A DNA stretch of 64,000 nt from Proales similis (lineage: Eukaryota > Rotifera > Eurotatoria > Ploima > Proalidae), in NCBI GenBank assembly GCA_019059635.1, contig JAGVRJ010000003.1, positions 2,294,001 through 2,358,000 of the forward strand, in the 5' to 3' direction. How positions within the stretch are numbered: the stretch's first letter is position 1; every line of letters begins with the position of its first letter. The notes beneath the pieces were generated by a model. That model worked only from the letters and a program-made list of their open reading frames with translations. It made no database searches and was not told the origin of the DNA. A program made the position numbers and the translations under genes. Positions 52,672-62,937 of the stretch are shown here, piece by piece.

Positions 52672-55031
52672 AATGGAGACTCGAGTAAGATGATTCAGAC
52701 GAAAAAGAGCCTGCGCAAAACAATTTCAATTGCTACGCAATACCAGTCTCATTGGGCCTGAAGGAAGAGAAACATGAGAGACCATGGCCTGAGAATCTGG
52801 TGCACTGGCCTTCAGGGAGCAGTGATCTTCTTGGCGCTTATTAATCAGCGTGTGCGTTTTATTTTGTTCTAAATGAATGAATATCGCTTATGTCGTATTG
52901 CCGCAATGCTCATTCAAGTCTCAACACAATCGACCGGACGTCATTGCATCTGAGCCCTATCGAAACTGAGTGAGTTGGCATTTGCCACTGGTTCGCGCAC
53001 ACTGCCACATGCCAGCTTGTCATTGTTTAATTAAATGGTACCCGAGATAATTAGAAAGAAAAAAGCGCCTCTATAGTTTCAAGTGGCCGCCCAGCAAACA
53101 AATGGCAAGTCAGTTAATCGAATTCGATCGATTTTTTCTGCCTCTCCTCTTTTCGTGTTGCCACAATACGAATATCAAATTAACTAATATGAAGAGATTA
53201 GCGCAAGTTAGAGCTCTTCGTTTCTTCTGCTCGGCCCGCCCAAGCAAAAAAGAAGCTGCTATTATCTGGATATTTCTTTTGTTGTCTGTATGTTTGTGCG
53301 TCTGTTTAGACGAATAGTCAGACGGTGGGCAATCTTGACGCGCCGGCTCATTACTTGAGCTCAATTAATTAATTTATTTTTTTTTTGCGCGCGCTCTTCT
53401 AAAATTAAACAACTGACGCTGATTTGGTTTATCTCTGTAACGTCTAGAAACGTCAATCCGTTTATACAGTGAACGCAGCTTAAAAAATTTTCATCAGAAG
53501 CCAACATTCAACAGTTCCTTATTTAATCTTTTTGCCTCAAATTGAATTAGCTTGCCTGAAGACTTGCAACCGAATCTGGCCGAGGCAACATCCCAAAATT
53601 AGATTAGTCGAACTCGAATGATTTCACGTATGCCTGCTGCTGCTTTATGCGCAATGAAATCGGAGAGCAGCCGGAAGAGGCAACGTGTCTACCCAAGTCA
53701 GTTGTGTGCTTCTCGGAAACACTCTTTTTTTCCTCTTAGTTCATCTCTCACTTCAACCCTCAACGCTGTGTCTGTCGGATTGTGCGTATCGATTGATTTG
53801 AAACGAGTCGAAAATGATGAACATATCCATTAAATAATTCGCGCACTTCCATTCTGGCCCAACAATCACGTCAATTATTAATATTTTTTCATTCTTAACT
53901 TTCATTGTGCTTTCTCGCGGCCAGACTCGGATTCCGCTCTAGGTTCCATTCAGGCTGGATTGCTTTTTTCGAATGCGCTGCCTGCTTCCGCTTTCAATTC
54001 AGACTGGATCCAATTTATCCACTATTAATAATTTAATTCATTACTATTAGGCCGATCGATGGAAATAACGCAGCCTGTCTTTACCTAGTTCGGCCGCCCA
54101 CTTTTTCTTTCTTTTTTGGGTTCATCGATTTCTTCGTGCACGAACCAATTTCGTTCACATCAGGACAAAGACAGAGAGGGAAAGACTAAGATAGTCTGTC
54201 TGTCAGTCAGTCGTCTCTTCCCAATAGTTTCTTTCCTTCGTCGAACAGATTTTTTCGCGCTTCATGTTTTAGTTGCTGCGTCTCTTTGTTACGACATTCA
54301 CTCAGACTTGGTTAATTAAAATGTCTACTACAGGCTGTTTGCTTCCTCAAGCAAATTTGATCATTTCTCGGCACAATCTTCAACTACTCTTGCATGTGAC
54401 GAGTGTTGGCGTCGGCGGTAGCTCTGCTAGCTGTTCAGAATAAGAGCCCTTTTCACCTCTTGATTTCAATTTCATCTTATTAAATTATCTTTTATTGTCT
54501 CGGGCTGATTGCTTTGCCATCCACAGACTAGAAATGTTCGCAGGCGTCTGTTACGCTGATTAAACCAGTCCTATTTTGCTTTTAGCTTAAAAGTGTTTGC
54601 TCGTGCCACCGTTTGGTTTCATTAGCGAGCAAGCGACATTACAAGGCAATTATTGGAAAATTTCTTACAAAAGAGGATAATTCCTGTGACTGCACGAGTG
54701 CACGTAATTCGTGTGCTCGCGTTTTAAAAGCGATAACTTAAACAAATTGCGTTTTAAATTGCTGAACAAGACCTACTCAGCCATCTAATCGGATTCTTTG
54801 CCCACGCGTTTACATCCACAGCGGCCGCACCAGCTGGATATTAATTGAGCATGTTTAAGTGTGCGTGCGCGGTTGACAATAATGTGCATTTGAAATTTTG
54901 TTCCGGCTTGGTGGCCGAATAAAAAAGGCCAATTGAGCCGCGAAATCGCGAATTGCGTTGTGTTGTAGAGGAGCATTCAAGTTCTGATTAATTCAATTTT
55001 TCGTTCTCTTGCTTATATTAAAGGTTTAGAA

Positions 55032-55050
55032 AAGAGAGAGAGAGAGAGAG
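55032..55050. repeat. (GA)n microsatellite
   Basis: GA run about 100 bp upstream of the GPCR 2 start codon, probably in its promoter or 5' UTR. Confidence 0.9.
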
Positions 55051-55151
55051 CAAGAGCAATGATCGAATAGAGAAATTTATTCTCACAACGAGTGGAGAGA
55101 AGGAAAGAAGCAAGAAAGAAAAAAAAAAAGGGAAGCGAGAAAATTGAAGAG

Positions 55152-56535
55152 ATGGTCGACGCGGATAACAATCACTTGGCCGCTTTTCTGGCGTCAATCA
55201 GCGCAATCGGCACCGTGGGCAATCTGATCGTGGCATTGGTCTATTGGAGTCAACGAGACAAACAGACATCTACGTTCTTCATATTGCTGTTGGCATTTGT
55301 CGACTTTACCGTTTGCTCAGTGCTTGTCCCGATGACCGTCTACATGGAAGAGATTGTCTATCGGACGCAGAATTTAATTCTCTGCAAGACGTTCTTCTTC
55401 TTGACGACAACCACGGTGCCGTCGAGCACACTGCTCATGACCGCGATTGCGTTTGATCGTTACTTTTGCATTTGCATGCCAAACAGGCAGCTAATGACCA
55501 TCTCGAGAGCCAAAGTGGTCGGTACCGTTCTCTTCATAGTGAGCGCAAGTCTGGGCGTCATACCCGCCATAAACTCGGTCATAAACTATGATAACTACCC
55601 CGGCCCGATGAGCGACAATGACACTCTGGCGGCCAGCAACTACAGCTCGTTCGCTGTCTGCGCCATTGACTTTGAGTCGAAAATCTCGCCGGCCAGTTTC
55701 CTCATAATGCCGTTCAAGTTCTTCTATGACTTTATATTTCTGGGCTCGGTGATTGTCATTACAACTCTTTACATATTTATCTACTCGGAAATATACACGA
55801 GACGCAAGGCAAAGCGCGACGAGAGACGCCGCCTGCTCTACAACAGCTTCATGAACACGAGCGCTGGACGAACCGCCTCCGTACCAGAGCGCAACAAAAG
55901 CATCTTCCGCACTATATTTGGCCGAGCGCAGTTGAGCACTCGCTCCGACGTGCGACAACAAGCCGCTGCTCAAGTCGAACAAGACGCTTGTCAAGTTCCT
56001 CTTCGACGCGCCTCCTCGAATTCAGGTACGTGTAATTGCGGGCGTCCTAGCGCGCACTCATCAAGAGCCTCACGATTTTCATCTCGCTTCATCAATAATA
56101 GATCCGCAAAATCTTCCAACTGTGCCGGAAGCAACTGCGCAGGAGCTAAATTGCGCTGAGAAAGAAGTGAATGGAAAAGAGGAGGCGATGGGATCGCGTA
56201 AAACGAGCGACACCAATGCACGCCTGATGCCCTCGTTCAATACGGCACGGCACACAATATCCACCAAAGACATTCGAACCGCCTTCATGCTGTTTGTGGT
56301 CTCCTTTTTGTTCATTGTGTTCTACATACCCTCGATTACGATCACATATTTGAGCATTTTCATTCCAAAAGTGCCCAACAATCTCTATATAATGTATCTC
56401 TACTTTTCAAATTCGGCCATTAATCCCATCATTTATTGCTTTTTGAATCCGAACTTTCGCGCCGACCTTGTCAAGTTGTTCTGCAGACGCGGATGCCTCT
56501 ACGACAAGTATGTGCGCAATCGTAGCCGAAAGTGA
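55152..56535 (+). CDS. Orphan rhodopsin-family (class A) GPCR 2
   Basis: Paralogue of the receptor at 49038. Exons 55152-56025 and 56102-56535 join in phase to 435 residues; the single intron lies in the third intracellular loop, which GPCR 1 lacks. A GTG-initiated extension upstream reads Arg/Lys-rich low complexity and is ignored in favour of the ATG at 55152. TM1 GTVGNLIVALVYW, TM2 LLAFVDFTVC, TM3 ends AIAFDRYFCIC, TM6 IVFYIPSI, TM7 NSAINPIIYCFLN. Extracellular loop 2 has sequons NDT and NYS and the disulfide Cys (AVCAID). The intracellular loop 3 is basic then Ser/Gln-rich. The C-tail is short with CRRGC, a possible palmitoylation site. Ligand unknown. Confidence 0.9.
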
Positions 56536-56922
56536 ACACCAATCAATCAATGAATCAATGAATGAACCTTGAAAGCCCAGTGTCGCTCTTTTCAATTGTC
56601 TTCAATCGTAGGAGTAGTAAAATGTTTACGTTGTGGTCAAAGTTAGTCAACGTCCAGTCTTTCGGCCCATTCTCAACTACTCGCAACATCTTTTGATTGT
56701 GTTTTGGTTTATTTATTTTGGCCTTAACAATATTCAGATGAGCACTAAATACATTTGACTTTCTGAACAATTGTCTGATCACGCAAACCAAAGCACGCAA
56801 ACGGCCAAATTGTTTGTTTGATTGTTTGCCAGTGTTTTTTTTTTAATGATCACGTTCAATTATGATTCAAATAAAGTTCAAGAAAGCAAAGAAGAAAAAG
56901 ATGAACAATTGACCAGAATGTG
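56536..56922. other. Intergenic region between GPCR 2 and orphan minus-strand gene
   Basis: About 390 bp between converging genes. AATAAA at about 56870. Nothing else recognised. Confidence 0.35.
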
Positions 56923-58265
56923 TCAGCATAGATTGTGAGTTGTTTCCGGCGTTGGATTCACGCGTTTGAATGGAAGGCTTTCGTTCGACCAGGGATCGGA
57001 CAGATATTTACGAATCGATTCTTTGTAAGCGTTTGAGTAAAATTCGAATTTATTGCGTTGTGGCCTAGAGCCGCTCACACTCCTCTGCTCGCCTTCGAGT
57101 CTGTCGCCTTTGAGACTCAGCCAGGACGATTCGTCTGCTCGCCGATTCGGTTTGACCGACTTGCCAGTAGCATGTCGTTCTCCTGCGACTGCGTTCGCTC
57201 CGGTCAACACAATTCCTCGATGAACGTTCTTGAACATGTTTCGTGGCGATTGCTTTTCAATGCTTTTAAACGACTTGCAACGAATCTGATTGAAAGCGAC
57301 TGATTTCTGATTGCTGTTGTTGTTGCTCGGCCTTTTGCATTCAAACGGCGTTGTGGGCACCGAATGAGTCCAGCGATTCTCGCAACTGCAAATTCGACTC
57401 TGCGCTTCTCTGAAGGCCAGACCGCGCATCGGAATTTTCTCTCGGCGAACTGCGCGCAGATTAGGCGCAATCAAGCGTTTAGCGTCCGTTTCGACTGCTG
57501 GAATACATTTATCGCAACAGCTAACCCGATCCTCTGAGCGCCAAAATGCTGGAGAGTTGTTGGGCGGCATTTTGCTCGAGCCTAAATCACGCTGGCCCTC
57601 TGCGAGCGGCTTGACTTGCGCTCTCAACTGCGCGGTCGGCGTTGTCACAGTAGATAGATTTTCCAGCATCGAGTTCAACTCCTGACAGTTCTCTTCACTC
57701 TTCCTTTCGTCGGCATCGTCGCCTGATAGGCTCGATCGATGTATTATAGCTTCTTGGCGAACTGGAGTGTTGCTAGTTCGCCATGATTCCGAGCGCGGCT
57801 TGTTTTCGCCTCTCAGCTTCTCTTTTCCTTGATTTACTCTATTGGCCGTAATTGGCTGGAAATAAATATTTCCGTTGAAGCCGCGCCATACCTAAAGTGT
57901 GTTTACTGCACTTGGTAGTCAGCCATTAGTGTCAGACTCAGTCGTACCTTAAGCGGGCCCATCGGCTGCGGCTTGTGCTGCTCTAGGAAGTAGTATCGCG
58001 GGTAAATAAGGCCGAAGCCGGGCGGCGGATCGTCCAGACCGTATATCTGATGCACACTCTCATTTATTCGCCTAAGCTTGGGGTCATTGCAGGTTTGGCT
58101 ATTGATGCTCAACGCTTGTCTATAAATTTGCCGCTTGGTTGTCTCGTCGACTCGCTCGTCCGGGTCCGAGTTTGCGGCTTGCTTGATAACTTGAACAGCG
58201 GCCTCGTCGATCTGAGTCCAGTCGAGTGAAATCTCATCCATTGAACCTTCTCTGCCCACTTGCAT
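56923..58265 (-). CDS. Unrecognised two-exon protein, 428 residues
   Basis: Exon 1 is 58265-57948 and exon 2 is 57891-56923, joined in phase 0 across a 56-bp GT-AG intron. I do not recognise the family. Exon 1 begins MQVGREGSMDEISLDWTQID and ends with LDDPPPGFGLIYPRYYFLEQ followed by PMGPLKVWRGFNGNIYF across the junction; the Pro/Gly/aromatic stretch looks conserved rather than random. Exon 2 is polar and basic with scattered cysteines (CCDKC, CSCENRW) and no obvious helix or membrane segment. There is no signal peptide, so a cytoplasmic or nuclear protein is likely. A start at the second Met (MDEIS) is also possible. The clean splice signals and uninterrupted 323-codon second exon support a real gene. 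Confidence 0.7.
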
Positions 58266-59283
58266 GCTCTCTAGTGCATATTCGACCGAGCTGGATTTTT
58301 TTTTTACCTCAATAAATCAAAACTAATCAGATCCCAACAATAAGAAGTGTGATGACGAAACAAACTATTTCGATTGTATGTATTTCTAAGGTCGCGAACG
58401 AAGTGAAGAAAAAAAAAAAAGTAAAAATAAGCATTTTGCTCGCTGTGCGCCGAGCTTCATAGACACACATAAACGCTGAATAATAACGAGGAAAACGGTT
58501 AAAAGAGGTGAATTCAAATAGAGAAAGAGAAAAAAAAACTTTGCTGCCGTATTGTGAAAGCTTTTTGGCTAGCCTGCAGAGACGATTGCGAAATTGGTGG
58601 CTGAAGCCGCGAAAGTGAACAAGAAATCAAATTAAAAGACTAAATTGCGCTTGAGATAGAGTCGGTTGGTCCTTATTGAAGCGAAAAGTGAAGCAGAACA
58701 AGCAGCAGCAGCAGCTAGGCAGTGAACGAGAAATAAATCGCGTAAACGCGCGTGCGTTTGTGTGTGCGCGCGCATTCAATTAGACCCAAAGCGCTTCGAG
58801 GTATTCGTCAAGTGAACTAAGCCAGTCGCACTTTGAGCAAAAGACGTTTACTCATTGCCAGCGCTGAGCGGAGAATCAACTCACAGCAAGATGCTCAAGT
58901 CAAGTATGTTTAATCAAACAACGCCTTTGAATTTATTTATTCGGTGACAAACCAGAACTCAGGACACTTGAATTTCCAGACTGCTGCCTATTTGACTTTT
59001 GGTCTGCGAATTTGATTGGCGAATGTAAAACGGGAAACGAAAGAGAAAGTTGCCTTTTTTTGTGATACTCGCAAATAACAGGAAGCCAACGATTTGATTT
59101 GCTTAGTTGGCTCGTCTTGTTTGTATTTTTATTAGCTCTTCATAATTGATTTCAGCATGAGAAAAAGCAAGAAGCTGTGCTCGTAGCTTGCGTGTATATG
59201 CGTCTGTGTGTGTGTGTTTGTTAAAAAATTTACGAAAAAAAATCGAAGAAAATGTTTGAAAAAGACTTGGACTCATTGATTGC
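58266..59283. other. Intergenic region with possible plus-strand first exon
   Basis: About 1 kb. It has an AGC repeat at 58700-58714, A-rich runs, and at 58891 an ATG within AAGATGCTCAAGTCAA followed at once by GTATGT, which could be a short first coding exon. No downstream plus-strand exon was found to join it. Confidence 0.35.
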
Positions 59284-61725
59284 TCACACTCGGTCGATGT
59301 ATCGTGCTTGTGCTTGCTGCTGAGACGGGGAGGTTGGTGTTGTAGTTGGGCGCCATTCGCGATCCTCTTTGCCAAGTCTGTGGCGGAAATAAATAATCAA
59401 ACCGATAATGACCAGCAAAAGTAGAAATGATAGCGCGGCCAGAGCGATGATGATGATAATCGCCAAATCGCTTAGCAGGCGCTCACTGGTGCCATTAGAC
59501 GCAGGCGCTTGAGAAGTTGAACCGGTTGTTTCATTTGGCCCATTAGTTTGAGTGGAGCCCGAGTCAGTTGTTTCTTGGCTCGACTCGTTATTGTCATCTA
59601 ATGTTGAATCGGTTCTATATTCAATTGAAGTAGAGAATGCGCCCTCAGTTCGGTCCGATGATGTGCCGGCCGAATCCTGCCCTGACGAAGACGAAGGTGT
59701 GGTCTCCTCTCCGACTTGGACTGTTTGACTCGTGTCTGAAGCAGTCGATGGGTTTGAATCAGAGCTAGAATTTGCACTTGAACTGCTTTCGTCTTGGTTG
59801 GTTGTTTCAGGACCGATCAATTCACTGCTGGTCGGATTAGTGGTGAAATCGCCGCCTCCTGTGGTCTGAAAAGCTGACGAGTCCACGTCAGAGAAAGGAC
59901 TTGTGTCGGCAGCCAAAGAGCTCTGGCTGTCAAAAGTAGAAGTGGAGCCAAAAGCAGAACTGTCCTCCGACGATGAAGCAGAAGCAAAAGAGTCAAGTGC
60001 GGAGCTTGAATCTGTAACGAATGTTGAATCCGTGGGAAATGTTGAACTTTGGTCGACTAAAGAAGAAGAAGAAAAAGCGTCGCTGGGACTTGAATCATTC
60101 AGGACTGTTGTCTCCTGGCTGTTTGCTGTACTTGACTCGTCTTGGTCCGCCAGAGTAGAAGTAAAAAAGTCCGGAGAAGACGTAATTGTCGTTTCGCCAC
60201 CAATCGTCACCGTGGTCATTCCGGGCTGGGTCGACTCGGTCACGTAACAAGATGTGGTGGCAGTGATGGTGGCCGGATCGTCGGTGGTCACAGTTTGGTA
60301 GACTGGGTCCATTGTACTGGCATCTTCATTTGTTGTATAGCTCGTTTGACCGCGAGCACAGCCGAATTGAACAATTTGATCGAAAGCGCATTGTTGCTCG
60401 CTGACGCTTATTTGGCCTGGATTCTCCGCCAGCAGCTGTGCGTAGCAGGACGGTAGTCGACTTTGTTCGGCGGCGTTCGATATGTTTTGATAGTCTTTGT
60501 AAACATAGAAAACGAAGCAGTCGCACGGATAGCTTGAATCAAGCTCAATGAGAGTGGACGACAAGTCGAGACCGTTGGCTAATATGCTGTTGTTCAATCC
60601 GCAAATCGATTCGTTCACTTTATTGGTCAAGTAGCCGCCAAGTGAAAGCCGTTCTAGTGACCTGGGCAGCTGTAGATCGGGCAGAAATGAATCAATCGAT
60701 CCTAGATTGGTGAAGCTCAAGTCAAGAACGCGCAGATTGGTCAAATTTTGTACAGCGCTTGAATCGAGCTCAAACAAAGGATTTGAACGCAAGCTGAGCA
60801 AACCCAGCGAGCTTTCCAGGCCCGTAAATGCGTTCGAGCTCACGGTCTTAATTGAGTTTTGACTCAATGACAAAGACTGCAGTTTGGAGTAGCTCAGCCA
60901 CTGATTGTCGGGAATCGAGCTTATGCTATTTTGGTCCAGGGTAAGCTCAGTCAGATCGGCAAACGGAGGCAGAGTGCCCGCGTCCAGACGAAACTCAGGA
61001 CATTGTGTAATTAGCAGACGATTTACACTTCCGACGGCCCCGTTCACCGCTTCGGTGAATCCGGCAAACGACGACGAGCTGCTAAACTCGAGCAAGTTGA
61101 TGACGCTCATGTTGAACGCGTTGGCATTTAGTCGAGACGCTGGACCCAGACTGCTGATTGAGAGCGAATTAAGTTTCAAATTTGCGAACGTGTTATCGTC
61201 CAGATTGGGTGCGGGTAGGAACTCGTTCTTAATTCTCATGTTTATGGGTGGCCAATCGGCGCGATCGATGCCTTCTAGGTTGCCGAACGAGTTGAATGCG
61301 GCGCTGGGAAAGTTGCGAGCCTCGAGGAAATCGATGAACAGTGTTAAATTGTCGAATTCCGGAGTTGCGCTTTCAAGGCTGAGGAATTTCACGCCTTGAA
61401 ACGCCTGCTCGCTGACGTTGCTGTAGCCGAATAGAGAAATTCTCTGCTTGGGCAAGATGTAGTTGAGGCTGTCGTTAAATTGGAGAAATAAAACGCCCAG
61501 CGATGGAAAAGCGAGTTCGGCTGGCGTTGCATTCGACTGAAATATTTTCAAATTGACACAGACCAGATCGGTATTGCTGCATTCACAGTCAATTGGCAAG
61601 ACGAGGTTCTGATCCTCAATGGCCGTCAAATTGATCGACTGTGCCGAGAGACATGATTCTATTGCGGCTGCTTGAAGGCCAGCCACAAGCAAACTCAAAT
61701 AGAGCAGCGAGTTCAAAATGCTCAT
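59284..61725 (-). CDS. LRR type I membrane protein with mucin-like stalk
   Basis: A single-exon surface protein of 813 residues. A signal peptide (MSILNSLLYLSLLVAGLQAA) is followed by a Cys-containing N-cap (DCECSNTDLVC), a run of leucine-rich repeats at about residues 70-370 (examples LTELTLDQNSIS, LQSLSLSQNSIK, LGLLSLRSNPLF, LRVLDLSFTNLG), and a Cys-containing C-cap region (YPCDCFVFYVY, CAFDQ). Residues about 460-745 are a Ser/Thr-rich, probably O-glycosylated stalk with many SS/TT pairs. One transmembrane helix (IIIIIALAALSFLLLLVIIG) lies at about 750-780, followed by a stop-transfer RHR and a 34-residue tail. This is the layout of cell-surface adhesion or recognition LRR proteins; no orthologue is assigned. 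Cytoplasmic tail has no known signalling motif. Confidence 0.88.
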   Translation of the reverse strand: MSILNSLLYLSLLVAGLQAAAIESCLSAQSINLTAIEDQNLVLPIDCECSNTDLVCVNLKIFQSNATPAELAFPSLGVLFLQFNDSLNYILPKQRISLFGYSNVSEQAFQGVKFLSLESATPEFDNLTLFIDFLEARNFPSAAFNSFGNLEGIDRADWPPINMRIKNEFLPAPNLDDNTFANLKLNSLSISSLGPASRLNANAFNMSVINLLEFSSSSSFAGFTEAVNGAVGSVNRLLITQCPEFRLDAGTLPPFADLTELTLDQNSISSIPDNQWLSYSKLQSLSLSQNSIKTVSSNAFTGLESSLGLLSLRSNPLFELDSSAVQNLTNLRVLDLSFTNLGSIDSFLPDLQLPRSLERLSLGGYLTNKVNESICGLNNSILANGLDLSSTLIELDSSYPCDCFVFYVYKDYQNISNAAEQSRLPSCYAQLLAENPGQISVSEQQCAFDQIVQFGCARGQTSYTTNEDASTMDPVYQTVTTDDPATITATTSCYVTESTQPGMTTVTIGGETTITSSPDFFTSTLADQDESSTANSQETTVLNDSSPSDAFSSSSLVDQSSTFPTDSTFVTDSSSALDSFASASSSEDSSAFGSTSTFDSQSSLAADTSPFSDVDSSAFQTTGGGDFTTNPTSSELIGPETTNQDESSSSANSSSDSNPSTASDTSQTVQVGEETTPSSSSGQDSAGTSSDRTEGAFSTSIEYRTDSTLDDNNESSQETTDSGSTQTNGPNETTGSTSQAPASNGTSERLLSDLAIIIIIALAALSFLLLLVIIGLIIYFRHRLGKEDREWRPTTTPTSPSQQQAQARYIDRV

Positions 61726-62937
61726 CTTTGTCTAAATAGGAGCCAGAGACTAGCCAAGGTATAAAAAGCGGAGATTGATTGAGCGCCAATGCGGGAGCAA
61801 GAGAGAGAGAGAGAGTGTGTGTGAGTTGTTCGGAACTCGTAATAATAAAAGAACGAAGGAGAAGCGTTAATGACGAAATAAATCATCGTGAAACGAGTCG
61901 ATTAACACATGATGCTAAATAAATGCAAGAAATGAGAGCAAACGCGCTCGCTGACTAAAAAGGCAACAGGCGCTTCCATCACAACAACACCAGATAATAA
62001 ATATTTTTGCTAGCAACCAATATTCAAATCTAAATATTTTGATAGGCGTTCAGGGGCGCGATGATGACGATGATGGGAGCTAATGAAGAAAAAAGGTGAA
62101 GTATGACGACGATGATGGTGCTTACGGTTGTTGCTCTATGTCAATCGAAGGTGATTTAATCTCACATAGTCTCTCTACTCTGCGGAGTTTTGCGCAATTT
62201 ATTTTGAATTTGAAATCCATTCCTCGTCTATTCATCGTGAATCGTAGCTCTCTCTCTCTGCGTATTTCATCATCATCATCATCTTCTTCACCTTCATATT
62301 GCTCGCCTCGCCGCCGCCGCCTTCATCACCGCTACAATCATCTTGAACTGCTTCATATTCGTGTTCATTGCCTTCGGCTTCTCCTCATATTTGCACCCAT
62401 ATTTACCAAGCGAACTAATAAAAACACGTGTTTACTATGGCCTTTCAATTCGTTCTGGCGTTTGATTTTGTTTCTCGTCTCAGCTGCGCTCTCTTGATCA
62501 TTTGTAGCGCCAATTCACTTTTAGCGCCCGATCGGCTCCTTTTCTCTCTGTTTCCTTAAAATCATCTATTCGCCTTTTTGTTTCACTTTCTGGCTCATTT
62601 AAAAACTCGACCGCACATCGCACTGAGTTGTTTTCTCACTGCCAATTTTTATTTTAAAAAATTGGATTCAATCATAAAAATAGAAGCAAAACAAAATATG
62701 AGTATGAACAGGGCGCAAGGAAAATTAGAGATGCACCAGAAACATTGGCTGGTAGCGCATTCCAAGCGCGTTCGATCCTATTTGCAGTTGTTCGCCTTGG
62801 ATAGAAGCAGTCGGCTCACTTCTTCAAACATAACGTGAGATTAGAGGAAGCAAGTCAAAACAAATATTTTTACAAAGATAATATTTGACTTTGTATAAGT
62901 GTGTGTTAGATTTGAGGTAAATGGATGTAATTTAACA
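61726..62937. other. Intergenic region upstream of the LRR gene
   Basis: About 1.2 kb. GA/GT tract at 61801-61823 and a CAT repeat near 62269-62290. Several short frames, none supportable. Confidence 0.4.

Larger units (their letters stand above)
50277..55151. other. 4.9 kb gap between the two paralogous GPCRs
   Basis: No exon could be supported. It has GA tracts at 50515, 51428, 52065, 52652 and 55032, a CA tract near 51245 and a CAC tract near 52170. A short frame at 53102-53317 and its antisense have no recognisable features. Confidence 0.45.

Noticed and set aside
50277-55151. Possible third GPCR or transposon in the GPCR gap
   Set aside because: No membrane-segment pattern, terminal inverted repeats or transposase motif was seen.
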